Shown: positions 34,295-42,704 of the stretch, one piece after another | How the letters are laid out: each line of letters opens with the position of its first letter | Numbering within the stretch: the first letter of the stretch is position 1 | Assembly (NCBI RefSeq): GCF_020907985.1 | Contig: NZ_JAJJPA010000039.1 | Location: 1-64,000, forward strand | DNA length: 64,000 nt | Origin: Kitasatospora humi | Lineage (GTDB): Bacteria; Actinomycetota; Actinomycetes; Streptomycetales; Streptomycetaceae | Direction of reading: 5' to 3' | The notes under the pieces: generated by a model | The model's input: only the letters and a program-made list of their open reading frames with translations | Database searches by the model: none | What the model was told of the DNA's origin: nothing | Program-made: the position numbers and the translations under genes

Positions 34295-34927
34295 GTGGCT
34301 TTGGTTGGTGGGTTGGTTAGCGGCGGCCGATGGAGAAACGGGACCCGAAACCTCCAAGGCGCCGTCACCTGGGAGTCCATCGCCCTGGCTCGTTACGCGG
34401 ACGTCACTGCCCCCTTCTCGCAGGCCATCGTCAAGGCCCACGACGTCAGCTATGCCGACCACCTGCTCGACGTCCTTCCCCGCCTGGAGCAGTTCGGCTT
34501 CCTCCTGGTCAGGGACCAGACGAAGCAGTTCGCCGGAATCATCACTATCGCCGACGTGGCCGCCGAGTACGGCGCGACGGCTCGGCCGTTCCTGCTCATC
34601 GGCGCCCTCGACCAGCTGCTACGCCGGGTCATCTCGGAGGAACTCGACCTGGCGGAGGTGGTCGCTCTCTGCGACCCGGACGGACGCCGCAGGCTCGCTT
34701 CCTTCGAGCAACTGTCCTTCGGGGACTACCAGCAGGTCCTAAGCAACCAGAAGCAGTGGGACCGGCTGGGCTGGCCGCTGGACCGAAAGTCCTTCGTCGA
34801 CCGCCTCAACGAGCTACGTGAGGTCCGCAACGAGCTGATGCACTTCAACGACAAGGACAAGGCCGGTGACGCGGCGATACCGATGCTCCGCAACATGATC
34901 GAGCTGCTGGGTCAGTACGCAGGCTGA
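34295..34927 (+). CDS. CBS-HEPN protein, apparently N-terminally truncated
   Basis: A 210-residue frame beginning at GTG 34295. Residues about 20-90 are one CBS repeat (LQGAVTWESIALARYADVTA, then FGFLLVRDQTKQFAGIITIA). The C-terminal half is a HEPN-like helical domain: LLIGALDQLLRRVISEELDL, FGDYQQVLSNQKQWDRLGWP and RLNELREVRNELMHF, with the R-x(3-5)-H ribonuclease motif RNELMH. Related proteins usually have a longer N-terminus with the first part of the CBS pair; here the first 15 residues are non-homologous-looking (MALVGGLVSGGRWRNGTRN) and no ribosome site is seen. Probably a decayed or 5'-truncated gene, though a short functional form is possible. Confidence 0.6.
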   Translation: MALVGGLVSGGRWRNGTRNLQGAVTWESIALARYADVTAPFSQAIVKAHDVSYADHLLDVLPRLEQFGFLLVRDQTKQFAGIITIADVAAEYGATARPFLLIGALDQLLRRVISEELDLAEVVALCDPDGRRRLASFEQLSFGDYQQVLSNQKQWDRLGWPLDRKSFVDRLNELREVRNELMHFNDKDKAGDAAIPMLRNMIELLGQYAG

Positions 34928-34968
34928 GACGCTCAGCTCGCCCGGCGCGACACAGCCGGCACTGTCCC

Positions 34969-35514
34969 TCAGCGAACGTCGCTCTCGGGCTGGGGGAGTT
35001 CGTCCAGGTCGAGGGTGTAGGTGCGTCCATCGGCCAGCTCGATGGGCAGTCTGCCCGAGCCGTACTTGTGCGTGTGGGCCGCGATGTAGCCGGAGCCGGT
35101 GGGCTGAGTGTGGACGACGACCTCCGCGGCGTACGGGTCCACCACCATGTAGACCGGGATGCCGTAGCGGCCGTACTTCGCGGTGCAGTCGTCGTAGTCC
35201 TTGCGCGCGGAGGAGACCGACACCACCTCGGCGATCAGCAGGACGTCCTCGAAGCTATAGCGCTTGCCCTGCCGCTGCGCGTCCTCCCGCAGGATCGCGA
35301 AGTCCGGGGCCGAGTTCTCGTCAGCGGGAAAGTCCAGGTAGACGTCGGAGGCAGTCTTCGCGTGGCGGCCGAGCGAGAGCGAGTCGATCTGCATCGACTT
35401 GATCGTGCTGGAGTGCTCGAAGCTCTGCGGAGTCATGATCACCTTACCGTCGGTACCGAAGAAGATCACGTACCCAGCGGGGAACTCAGTGTGCATGACC
35501 GCGTCTACGCTCAT
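34969..35514 (-). CDS. Uma2-family (DUF820) endonuclease-fold protein
   Basis: A 181-residue protein of the Uma2/DUF820 family, a PD-(D/E)XK nuclease fold. Key elements are ENSAPDFAILREDA with the metal-binding Asp, LLIAEVVSVSSARKDYDDCT with the Glu, and KYGRYGIPVYMVVDPYAAEV. AAGGAG 6 bases before the ATG supports the start. Such proteins occur in large numbers in streptomycetes and cyanobacteria; most are thought to be transposon- or defence-related but have no proven substrate. It is isolated in a patch of accessory genes. Confidence 0.85.
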   Translation of the reverse strand: MSVDAVMHTEFPAGYVIFFGTDGKVIMTPQSFEHSSTIKSMQIDSLSLGRHAKTASDVYLDFPADENSAPDFAILREDAQRQGKRYSFEDVLLIAEVVSVSSARKDYDDCTAKYGRYGIPVYMVVDPYAAEVVVHTQPTGSGYIAAHTHKYGSGRLPIELADGRTYTLDLDELPQPESDVR

Positions 35515-35632
35515 CAACGGCTCCTTCCTGTCGCCTCTCAGGATATGGGGCCACGGTCCCGCATGGGGTCCACTACGAGAGTGCCGGCCACGATGGCGTC
35601 GTACACATGAGCAGCGGCAGGGGGTGTGCTCT

Positions 35633-36301
35633 CTACATCCTCTCCGCGCTGCCCGGCATGAGGTGGGATTCCCAGGCCCAGGCGGTGATCTCGCTGCGGT
35701 TGCGGGCTCCGAGCTTGTTCTGGATCGCCGTGAGGTGGCCCTTCACGGTGCTGACCGAGATGAAGAGGGCGGCGGCGATCTCCTGGTTGGTGCGGCCCCG
35801 GGCGACAGCGCGGACGACGTCGGTTTCCCGGTCGGTGAGCGGGGTGTCGGGCCGGCGGGCGGAAGGGGGTTTGACGGGGACGAGATCGCGGAGCAGGCGC
35901 CGGGTGATCGACGGGGAGATCAGGGCGTCGCCGACGCTGGCGGCCCGCACGGCGGCGGTGAACAAGGTGGGGTCGCCGTCTTTGAGGACGAATCCGAGGG
36001 CTCCGGCCTGAAGGGCGCCGTGGACGTACTCGTCGAGTCCGAAGGTGGTGACGATGACGACCCGGAGCGGGTCGGCGATGCCCGGGCCGGCGAGTGCGCG
36101 GGTGACGTCGATGCCGTCGAGGCGGGGCATGCGGATGTCGATGAGGCAGACGTCGGGCCGCAGTCGGCGGGCGAGGGCGACCGCCTCGGCACCGTCGCGT
36201 GCTTCCGCGACGACGGTGATGTCGGGCTCGTCCTCCAGGATGAGGCGCAGGCTGGTGCGGATCATCGCCTGGTCGTCGGCGACCAGCACGCTGATGCTCA
36301 T
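35633..36301 (-). CDS. Response regulator, NarL/FixJ family
   Basis: A 222-residue regulator. The receiver domain has SISVLVADDQAMIRTSLRLI with the acidic pocket, the phosphorylated Asp in VCLIDIRMPRLDGIDVT and the switch Thr and Lys regions (VVIVTTFGLDEYV, GFVLKDGD). The LuxR-type output domain has LTDRETDVVRAVARGRTNQE and ISVSTVKGHLTAIQNKLG. Its ATG overlaps the kinase stop by four bases, so the two are co-translated. It should control the divergent ABC operon. Confidence 0.94.
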   Translation of the reverse strand: MSISVLVADDQAMIRTSLRLILEDEPDITVVAEARDGAEAVALARRLRPDVCLIDIRMPRLDGIDVTRALAGPGIADPLRVVIVTTFGLDEYVHGALQAGALGFVLKDGDPTLFTAAVRAASVGDALISPSITRRLLRDLVPVKPPSARRPDTPLTDRETDVVRAVARGRTNQEIAAALFISVSTVKGHLTAIQNKLGARNRSEITAWAWESHLMPGSAERM

Positions 36302-37434
36302 CGGCGGTCTCCGACTCGCAGGGGCAGGGCGGCCCGTACCGACCAGCCGGCGCCGGGCCGCGGACCGGCGCCGAGCGTACCGCCCAGGGCCTCGACGCGC
36401 TCCCGCATGCCGACCAGGCCGTAGCCGCCGCGCGGGGAGGGACGGTTCGGGGGGTACGACGGAGCATCGTCACCGACCTCGACTGTGATGTCCGTACGGT
36501 CCTGGTTGACGGTGACGGTGACAGCGCGAGCGCCGCGGGCGTGGCGGACGATGTTGGTCAGGGATTCCTGGACGACCCGGTACACGGTAGTGGTGACCAC
36601 GGGCGGCCAGCTCGTCGCCCCCGTGGACAGCCGGAGGTCGACGGCCGGTCCGTGCTCTTCGAAGCGGCGGACCAGGTCGATGAGTTGCTCCGGTCCCGCG
36701 GTGACGGCGGCACCGTCCTCCGCGTCGCGGAGCAGGGCGACCACCCGTCGCATGGCGTCCATGGCGTCGGTGCCCGAGCGCTCGATGTCCGCCAGGGCGG
36801 TGGCGAGGTGGTCGGGCTGCTTGCGGAGCAAGATCTGGGCGGCGTGGGTGTGCATCACGATGCCGGAGACGTGATGGGCGACGACATCGTGCAACTCCCG
36901 GGCCAGGGCCAGGCGTTCGTCTCGCCGCACGGCCTCGACGGTGGCCTGGCGGCGATGCTCCAGGAAGCGCAGCACGAGCCCCGTGCCGAGGCCGACCAAC
37001 CAGCCCTGGACGCCCTGGTGGACCGTGCTGGCGGCCTGGGAGATGGTCACCAACCAGCCGAGCGCCGTCACCGCGAGTCCGGCCGCGGCGACCGCGGCGG
37101 CCTGCCGGGACGGCAGTCCCCGGACCGCGGAGCCGGCCAGCACGGTCAGCGCCATGGACGCGGCGAGGCCGGGCTGGCCGGTCAGGTACCCCAGGGCGGC
37201 GGCGAGCACGGTGGCGGCCGCGACGGAGAGGCCGACGGCCGCGGCGACCAGCCGGTTGCGCTCCCGCAGCAGCGCCGCGACACACACCACCGCACCGGCG
37301 CCGCAGTCGAGCCACCAGCCCGGGCGGCCCCCGTGGGCGGAACGCCAGTAGGCCGTCGCTGCCAGCACCGCCGCGAAGGCAAGCCCGAGCAGGACGTTGA
37401 TGCGTCTGGCGGCCAGTGCGGCGAGCCGTTCCAT
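36298..37434 (-). CDS. Sensor histidine kinase, NarX/DesK type
   Basis: A 378-residue membrane kinase. Residues 1-175 hold about five to six membrane helices. The H box is ERLALARELHDVVAHHVSGIV (HisKA_3), the ATPase domain has VVTTTVYRVVQESLTNIVRH (N box) and RGGYGLVGMRERVEALGGTL (G box). It phosphorylates the adjacent regulator and its short-loop membrane sensor probably detects membrane or cell-wall stress. ATG at 37434, with GTG codons one and two turns upstream as alternatives. Divergent from the ABC operon. Confidence 0.93.
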   Translation of the reverse strand: MERLAALAARRINVLLGLAFAAVLAATAYWRSAHGGRPGWWLDCGAGAVVCVAALLRERNRLVAAAVGLSVAAATVLAAALGYLTGQPGLAASMALTVLAGSAVRGLPSRQAAAVAAAGLAVTALGWLVTISQAASTVHQGVQGWLVGLGTGLVLRFLEHRRQATVEAVRRDERLALARELHDVVAHHVSGIVMHTHAAQILLRKQPDHLATALADIERSGTDAMDAMRRVVALLRDAEDGAAVTAGPEQLIDLVRRFEEHGPAVDLRLSTGATSWPPVVTTTVYRVVQESLTNIVRHARGARAVTVTVNQDRTDITVEVGDDAPSYPPNRPSPRGGYGLVGMRERVEALGGTLGAGPRPGAGWSVRAALPLRVGDRR

Positions 37435-37476
37435 CACACTCACGGTGCTCAGGCTACGGAACCGCTCGCGACCGCT

Positions 37477-37530
37477 GTACCGGCCGAAAGGACCGCTCCG
37501 ATCCGCCGGAACAGTACTTTTGGCCCGTAC
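37477..37530. promoter_or_regulatory. 14-base imperfect inverted repeat between kinase and ABC operon
   Basis: GTACCGGCCGAAAG (37477-37490) and CTTTTGGCCCGTAC (37517-37530) are complementary at 12 of 14 positions around a 26-base spacer. It lies in the 190-base gap between the divergent sensor-kinase and ABC genes and may be the binding site of the response regulator. Confidence 0.45.
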
Positions 37531-37624
37531 CAACCGAAGCCGCTGCCACCAGGCTTGACGGCATGCAACGAGACCTCGACACACCCTGCGGCGACGCGGG
37601 GCCCGTACCGGCCGGCAGGTGGCC

Positions 37625-38323
37625 GTGAACACGTCCATCTGGGACCGCCTCCTCATGGAGCTGCGGGTCATCGGCATCGCCCCGCCGGTGACGGCACTGG
37701 CGGCCACGCTGGGCGGCGCGATCCTGGTGATCGCCATGCATGCCACCGGGGCCGGCGCGGAGCACCTCGACATCGCCGCCGGCGCGGCCCTGGCGGGCTT
37801 CGCCCCGCTCGGCACCGCCGTCGCGGCCTCCTCGATCGTGGGGCGTGACTCCGGCGCCGAGCTGGTCATGACCAGCACGGTCTACCGCCGGGTGCTGTTC
37901 CTGCGTGTCGGCCTGGTGGTGGTCCCAGCGGCCCTGGTCACGCTGGTGGACGCCGTCGTGTTCCGCGCCTTGAACGCCTGGCCCGTGGGGCAGGGCACGG
38001 ACGGTTACGTCCTGGTGTGGGCCCCGCCGATGCTCTGGCTGGTCGCACTGGCGATGCTCCTCGCGATCGGCCTGCGCAGCCCGGGCGCTGCAAGCGGCCT
38101 GATCGGGGGCATCTGGGTGGCCCAGGAGCTGATGAGGCAGGACATCATGAAGAACACGGTGCTGCGGGCGCAGTACCTGTTCATGGGCATCGACACCAAG
38201 GTCCCGGCGCACGAATGGACCGTCAACCGGATCGCCCTGTCCGCCGTCGGCGTCGCCGTCGTCGTCGCGGTCGGCCTGCTGCTGGGGCGTCCCGAGCGAT
38301 TCGTGGGGAGCGATGCCGCATGA
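37625..38323 (+). CDS. ABC-2 type membrane protein
   Basis: A 232-residue membrane protein with six helices (VTALAATLGGAILVIAMHAT, ALAGFAPLGTAVAASSIVGR, AALVTLVDAVVFRALNAWPV, and a C-terminal ALSAVGVAVVVAVGLLLGR). No signature beyond the permease-like layout. It is the first gene of a divergent operon with the TCS; the next permease gene overlaps its stop by four bases. Start GTG at 37625 with AGG upstream; a GTG two codons earlier is possible. Confidence 0.8.
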   Translation: MNTSIWDRLLMELRVIGIAPPVTALAATLGGAILVIAMHATGAGAEHLDIAAGAALAGFAPLGTAVAASSIVGRDSGAELVMTSTVYRRVLFLRVGLVVVPAALVTLVDAVVFRALNAWPVGQGTDGYVLVWAPPMLWLVALAMLLAIGLRSPGAASGLIGGIWVAQELMRQDIMKNTVLRAQYLFMGIDTKVPAHEWTVNRIALSAVGVAVVVAVGLLLGRPERFVGSDAA

Positions 38324-39135
38324 CCGCCGTCCTTGAGCGAACCGCCCCGCCGGCAACGGCTCAGGGCGACTGGTGGGCGAAGACCGTCGCGGCCGCCCGC
38401 TACGAGTACCTGATGCAGGTGCGCCGCCCGGCGGTCTGGGTGGTCGTGCTCGCGCTGATCGGGCTGCGCTGCACATCGCCCTACCCGGACTTCGACGACA
38501 GCACCACGGCCCTCCCCAAACTGGTCGCGGACTGGGCGGGCAACTTCATCATGCTGTGCCCGATCGGCGTCGGCGCCGTCCTCGCCGACCGCGTCCGGCG
38601 GGAGGCCCGGCTGGGGCTGAACGACCTCCTGACCTCGACGCCCACCGGCATCGGCCCGCGCCTGTGGGGCAAGGCCATCGGCGCGGGAGCTGCGACCACC
38701 ACGCCGGTCGCCGTCGCCTGGGTGGTCCTGCTCGGCTACCTGACCGCCCGGCGCGGGGCCGGGGCGATCCCGGTCGGCCTCGCGGCGTTCGCCGCCATCC
38801 TCCTGCCCGGGCTGGTCTTCGTCGTGGCCTGCTCGGTCACCGTCCCGTACCTGACCGGGCCCGTGCCGTACCGGATCGGTCTGTTCGGCTACTGGTTCTG
38901 GGGCAACATGCTCGGCCCGCGCTTCGGGATCCTCACCCCCGCCGGCACGCCCTTCGAAGCCAACGGCGAGTACCCGGCCGGTGCCTGGTTCCACGGCATG
39001 CTGTTCGACGCCAGGCAGCGGGGAATCGTCCCGACCGGCGTCGAGGCCGTCCTCAGTGTCGCCTTCCTGCTGCTCATGGCGCTCGCCGCCCTCGTGATTA
39101 CCCAGCTCGTGCTCACCAGGAGGAGCCCGTCGTGA
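38320..39135 (+). CDS. ABC-2 type transporter permease
   Basis: A 271-residue permease. The N-terminal helical start AAARYEYLMQVRRPAVWVVV is typical of ABC-2 half-transporters, with helices at FIMLCPIGVGAVLADRV, VAVAWVVLLGYLTARRG, FAAILLPGLVFVVACSVTVP and a C-terminal LSVAFLLLMALAALVITQLV. ATG overlaps the previous stop (ATGA) and its own stop overlaps the ATPase start. Substrate is not determinable; the TCS setting suggests antibiotic or envelope-stress export. Confidence 0.85.
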   Translation: MTAVLERTAPPATAQGDWWAKTVAAARYEYLMQVRRPAVWVVVLALIGLRCTSPYPDFDDSTTALPKLVADWAGNFIMLCPIGVGAVLADRVRREARLGLNDLLTSTPTGIGPRLWGKAIGAGAATTTPVAVAWVVLLGYLTARRGAGAIPVGLAAFAAILLPGLVFVVACSVTVPYLTGPVPYRIGLFGYWFWGNMLGPRFGILTPAGTPFEANGEYPAGAWFHGMLFDARQRGIVPTGVEAVLSVAFLLLMALAALVITQLVLTRRSPS

Positions 39136-40055
39136 CCGCGCCCAACGTGACCATCACCGATCTGACCGTCACCTTCCGGCGCGGCGAGGTCCGCGCCCTC
39201 GACGGCATCGATCTCCGCCTGCCCGCGGGCATGGTCGGTCTGCTCGGCCCGAACGGAGCCGGCAAGACCACCTTCATGCGGGTCCTGACCGGGGTGCTGC
39301 TGCCGACCTCGGGCAGCGTCGCGGTGGACGGGACCGAGCTCACGTCGCGCAGCCGGCGCCGAGAGGTCAAGTCCATCATCGGCTACCTCCCCCAGGAGCT
39401 CGGCCTCTACCCGGACCTGACGGCCAGGCAGTTCCTCGACTACATGGCGCTGCTCAAGGGCATCACCGACCGGCGCGCCCGCCGCGCCCGCGTCAACGAG
39501 GTCCTCGAACTGGTCTCGCTCGGCGATGTCGCCAACCGGAAGGTGAAGGGCTACTCGGGCGGCATGAAGCGCCGCGTCGGCATCGCCCAGGCCATCCTGA
39601 ACGATCCCCGGCTGCTGATCGTCGACGAGCCCACCGTGGGACTGGATCCCGAGGAGCGGCTGCGGTTCCGCAGCCTGCTCGCCAGGCTGGCCGGCGACCG
39701 GACGGTGCTGCTCTCCACCCACATCGTCGACGACATCGTGCAGACCTGCCCGAACGTCGTGGTGATCGAGCGCGGGCACATCGCCTTCCAGGGCGCCATC
39801 GGCGACCTCGCCACCCGCGCCGAGGGCATGGTGTGGCACGTCACCCAGCCGGTCACCGCCCCGCCGCCCGACCTGCCCACCGTCAACGTCACCCCCGGCA
39901 TGACCGGCACCACGTACCGGGTCATCAGTTCCGTCATGCCCGCCCCGGACGCGGAGAGCGTCAGCGCCACCGTCGAGGACGGCTACATCGCCCTGATGCA
40001 CGACACCGCCCCGGAGCGGGCCCAGCACCCCGGCTCCACCCTCCGCGCCAGCTGA
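39132..40055 (+). CDS. ABC transporter ATP-binding protein
   Basis: A 307-residue ATPase. Walker A is MVGLLGPNGAGKTTFMRVLT, the signature VKGYSGGMKRRVGIAQAILN and Walker B RLLIVDEPTVGLDPEERL, with the H-loop in LLSTHIVDDI. The C-terminal 75 residues (from about 230) are an extra domain of the ABC-2/CcmA-type ATPases. GTG start with GGAGGAG upstream, overlapping the permease stop. Drives the two permeases of the same operon. Confidence 0.94.
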   Translation: MTAPNVTITDLTVTFRRGEVRALDGIDLRLPAGMVGLLGPNGAGKTTFMRVLTGVLLPTSGSVAVDGTELTSRSRRREVKSIIGYLPQELGLYPDLTARQFLDYMALLKGITDRRARRARVNEVLELVSLGDVANRKVKGYSGGMKRRVGIAQAILNDPRLLIVDEPTVGLDPEERLRFRSLLARLAGDRTVLLSTHIVDDIVQTCPNVVVIERGHIAFQGAIGDLATRAEGMVWHVTQPVTAPPPDLPTVNVTPGMTGTTYRVISSVMPAPDAESVSATVEDGYIALMHDTAPERAQHPGSTLRAS

Positions 40056-40087
40056 CCCCCGCCCCGTCAACAGCCAAGGACCAGCAG

Positions 40088-40249
40088 ATGCCCAACCAGC
40101 CACTCACCGCCGTCTTGGCCGCCTCCACCACCACCGGCTCCCACCCCGGCCCCGCTTACTTCGCGCTCTGGGCCCTCGTCGTCGGCGCCGTCATCGGCGG
40201 GCCCGTCTACGTCGTCCGCCTTGTCCGCGACCGCCGCAAGCGCCGTTGA
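40088..40249 (+). CDS. 53-residue single-pass membrane peptide at the end of the ABC operon
   Basis: A short protein MPNQPLTAVLAASTTTGSHP, then PAYFALWALVVGAVIGGPVY, a single membrane helix, and a basic cytoplasmic tail (VRLVRDRRKRR) that agrees with the positive-inside rule. AAGGA lies 9 bases before the ATG, 32 bases after the ATPase stop. It is not a recognised family; a small accessory subunit or sensor peptide of the transporter is the natural guess. Confidence 0.6.
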   Translation: MPNQPLTAVLAASTTTGSHPGPAYFALWALVVGAVIGGPVYVVRLVRDRRKRR

Positions 40250-40379
40250 ACACCGCCTGAGCACTCGGCGCCGCCCTCCAGGCGCCGGTGAATGCCGGCG
40301 TACCGCTCGGGCGCCCACGCGGGAGGGGCGGCCCGGGTGGTCGTCGACCCAGGCGCCCGTGTCCCTGCGGCGCCGTGCT

Positions 40380-41672
40380 CTACGGCACGCCCAGCTGGAA
40401 CAGGACGTAGCCCGCGTACCAGCCGGAGGCGGCGGCCGCCACGCCCAGGATCAGCGCCAGGTTCAGCCACGAGAGCCGGCGCAACGCGAACGCCAGTGGG
40501 ATGTAGAGCGGGAACGCCGGCAGCAGGTAGCGCGACATGTTCCCGTACAGCCCGTGGTTCGGCACCACCATGACGATGGTGACCAGGGTGAACACGACCA
40601 GCACCAGCGGCGGCCGCATCCGCAGCAGCAGCACCAGCAGGATCGGCACGGCGAACAGCACGAACAACGCGATCTGGTTCGCCACCGGGTGGTTGTTGTT
40701 GTGCTCCGGGGTGCGGCCGAGCATGGTCGTGAGCGTCATGTGCCAGGTGAACCGGCCCCAGTCGAAGTAGTGGTACCACGGGTAGCGCTCGATCGCGAAG
40801 TACCCGCCGTAGCTGCCCATCTTGTGGCCGACCCAGGCGACGTACGCCAGCATGCCCCAGGGGGACATCAGGATGGCGGCCAGCGGTCGCCAGCCGTCCT
40901 TCCGCTTGATCAGGGCGAGCAGACCGACGACCCCGAGCGCGGCGATCAGTGCGCCGGCGGTGGGCCGGTTGAGACCGGCGAGGAAGGTCAGCACCCCGGC
41001 GGTGAGCCAGCGCCGCTCCATCACGCTGTAGCAGGTGAAGGCGGCCAGGGCGACGAAGAGCGAGTCCGAGTAGACCGCCCACTCGACGCCGGAGCCCGGG
41101 AACACGGCCCAGATGACGGCAGCGACGATCCCGGCCTTGTGACCGCGGAGCTTGGCGGCGACCAGGTAGATGCCCACCGCGGCCACGAACGAGGAGAGGA
41201 CCGAGACCAGCATGCCGGCGCCGAAACTCCCCAGCCCGGTGCACTCCATGGCCAGCCGGATCAGAGCGGGGAAGAGCGGGAAGAACGCCGCCCCGTTCTC
41301 GTGGAGGTGCTGCACCCCGCCGACCGCCGCGATCGACTCGGGGTGGTACCCGTGGACGGCCACTTGCTCGTACCAATAGCCGTCCCAGCTGGCGAGCACG
41401 TCCCACGGGTGGGCACCGCCGCCCCAGCGGGGACGCATGTGCTTGAAGTCCCCGGACCAGTGCAGCAGGTACATGAAGACGACGAAGCCGATGAGCTTCG
41501 CGACGCCGAAAGCCCCCAGCACCGGCGAGACCTTGACGGCCCATCGCCTGGTCCGGGACCACCTGCTGTCGGCCCCCGGGGCCGAGGGGGAGCGCTCCGA
41601 GCCTCCCGCTCGCGCATCCTGAACTGTGCCAGCGATCGTGGTCAAGGTGTGGACTCCGCTAGTTGATGGCAT
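40380..41672 (-). CDS. GT-C type mannosyltransferase-like membrane protein
   Basis: A 430-residue integral membrane protein. After a 50-residue hydrophilic N-terminus it has about ten helices. The region WDVLASWDGYWYEQVAVHGY, with the Asp in WDGYWY, matches the catalytic loop of PIG-V/PMT-like glycosyltransferases that use polyprenyl-phosphate sugars. Further family-like parts are LAGLNRPTAGALIAALGVVG and LPAFPLYIPLAFALRRL. Sugar and acceptor are unknown; it may glycosylate secreted proteins or lipids. ATG 41672, weak AGG upstream. Confidence 0.82.
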   Translation of the reverse strand: MPSTSGVHTLTTIAGTVQDARAGGSERSPSAPGADSRWSRTRRWAVKVSPVLGAFGVAKLIGFVVFMYLLHWSGDFKHMRPRWGGGAHPWDVLASWDGYWYEQVAVHGYHPESIAAVGGVQHLHENGAAFFPLFPALIRLAMECTGLGSFGAGMLVSVLSSFVAAVGIYLVAAKLRGHKAGIVAAVIWAVFPGSGVEWAVYSDSLFVALAAFTCYSVMERRWLTAGVLTFLAGLNRPTAGALIAALGVVGLLALIKRKDGWRPLAAILMSPWGMLAYVAWVGHKMGSYGGYFAIERYPWYHYFDWGRFTWHMTLTTMLGRTPEHNNNHPVANQIALFVLFAVPILLVLLLRMRPPLVLVVFTLVTIVMVVPNHGLYGNMSRYLLPAFPLYIPLAFALRRLSWLNLALILGVAAAASGWYAGYVLFQLGVP

Positions 41673-41722
41673 GGCACCTGTGCCGGACTGGGTGCGGCAG
41701 CGGAGTTTACGCTACGGACCCT

Positions 41723-41781
41723 CGAGCAACCGGCCCTGGGGCCACGAAGGACTTCCGAGCAACGGGCCCTGGGGCCACGAA
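41723..41781 (+). repeat. Two 26-base direct repeats upstream of the SDR gene
   Basis: CGAGCAAC followed by C/GGGCCCTGGGGCCACGAA is present twice, from 41723 and from 41756 (period 33 bases), with one mismatch. Each copy contains the GGCCCTGGGGCC near-palindrome. It lies between the divergent glycosyltransferase and SDR genes, so it may be a duplicated operator. Confidence 0.55.
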
Positions 41782-41874
41782 CCTTCCCACGCTGCGGGGA
41801 CGGCACCGGAGGCCGTCGCAGGCCGGGGGTATTTTCAGACCTCCGCCTGATGATCAGCCCTGAAGGAGCCGGCC

Positions 41875-42648
41875 ATGGACCAGTCCCTCGTCGACCTGTT
41901 CGCCCTGAAGGGCCGCACCGCCCTGGTCACCGGCGGCAGCTCCGGCATCGGGCGGGCGATCGCCGAGGCGCTCTGCCGGGCCGGCGCGCAGCTGGTGGTC
42001 GCCGCCCGGCGCCCCGAGCCACTGCGGCAGACGGTGCGGGAGCTGCGCGCACTGGGCGGCACGGCCGACTGGATCAGCGCCGACCTCGGCAGCCGGGCCG
42101 GCGCGCACGCGCTGGCCGATGAGCTGGCCGCGAAGGTCGACCGGGTCGACGTCCTGGTGAACGCGGCGGGTGTCAATCTGCGGCCCCCGCTGCCGGAGCT
42201 GACCGAGCGGGAGTGGGACACCACCATGGCGGTCAACCTGGACGCGCCGTACGTGCTCGGCCAGCGGCTCGGCCCGGCGATGGCCGAGGCCGGCTGGGGA
42301 CGGATCATCAACCTCGCCTCGCAGCAGACCATCCGGGCCTTCGGCAACAGCGGGGCCTACGGGGTCTCCAAGGCGGCCCTGGCCGGGCTGACCCGGTCGC
42401 AGGCCGAGGCCTGGTCGGCGCGCGGGGTGTGCGTCAACGCGCTCGCGCCGGGCTTCGTGGCCACTCCGCTGACCGAGGCGGTCGTCCGCGACCCGGCGCG
42501 CACCGAGGCGCTGGCCCGCCGCACCATGGCCGGCCGCAACGGCGAGCCCGCCGACTTCACGGGGGTCGCGGTCTTCCTCGCCAGCGACGCGTCCGCCTAC
42601 GTGACGGGCCAGACCATCTTCGTGGACGGGGGCTTCTCGGCGACCTGA
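41875..42648 (+). CDS. Short-chain dehydrogenase/reductase
   Basis: A 257-residue classical SDR. The NAD(P)-binding motif is RTALVTGGSSGIGRAIAEAL, the NAG motif DVLVNAAGVNL, and the active site Ser (IINLASQQTI) and YGVSK (GAYGVSKAALAGL). The cofactor pocket sequence VVAARRPEP favours NADP. It ends TGQTIFVDGGFSAT. It resembles gluconate 5-dehydrogenase and 3-oxoacyl-ACP reductase-like members; substrate is unknown. AAGGAG 6 bases before the ATG. Confidence 0.93.
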   Translation: MDQSLVDLFALKGRTALVTGGSSGIGRAIAEALCRAGAQLVVAARRPEPLRQTVRELRALGGTADWISADLGSRAGAHALADELAAKVDRVDVLVNAAGVNLRPPLPELTEREWDTTMAVNLDAPYVLGQRLGPAMAEAGWGRIINLASQQTIRAFGNSGAYGVSKAALAGLTRSQAEAWSARGVCVNALAPGFVATPLTEAVVRDPARTEALARRTMAGRNGEPADFTGVAVFLASDASAYVTGQTIFVDGGFSAT

Positions 42649-42704
42649 GTCGCCTCAACCGGCAGACCCCCGGATTCCTCGGGCTCCCCGGGGCCGAGGC
42701 CGCC

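Noticed and set aside
34969..35514. Integron or phage remnant around the Uma2 gene
   Set aside because: No integrase, att site or phage structural gene is visible; only a nuclease-fold protein.
41723..41781. Possible attachment site or CRISPR repeat
   Set aside because: Only two 26-base copies separated by seven bases, no integrase nearby.
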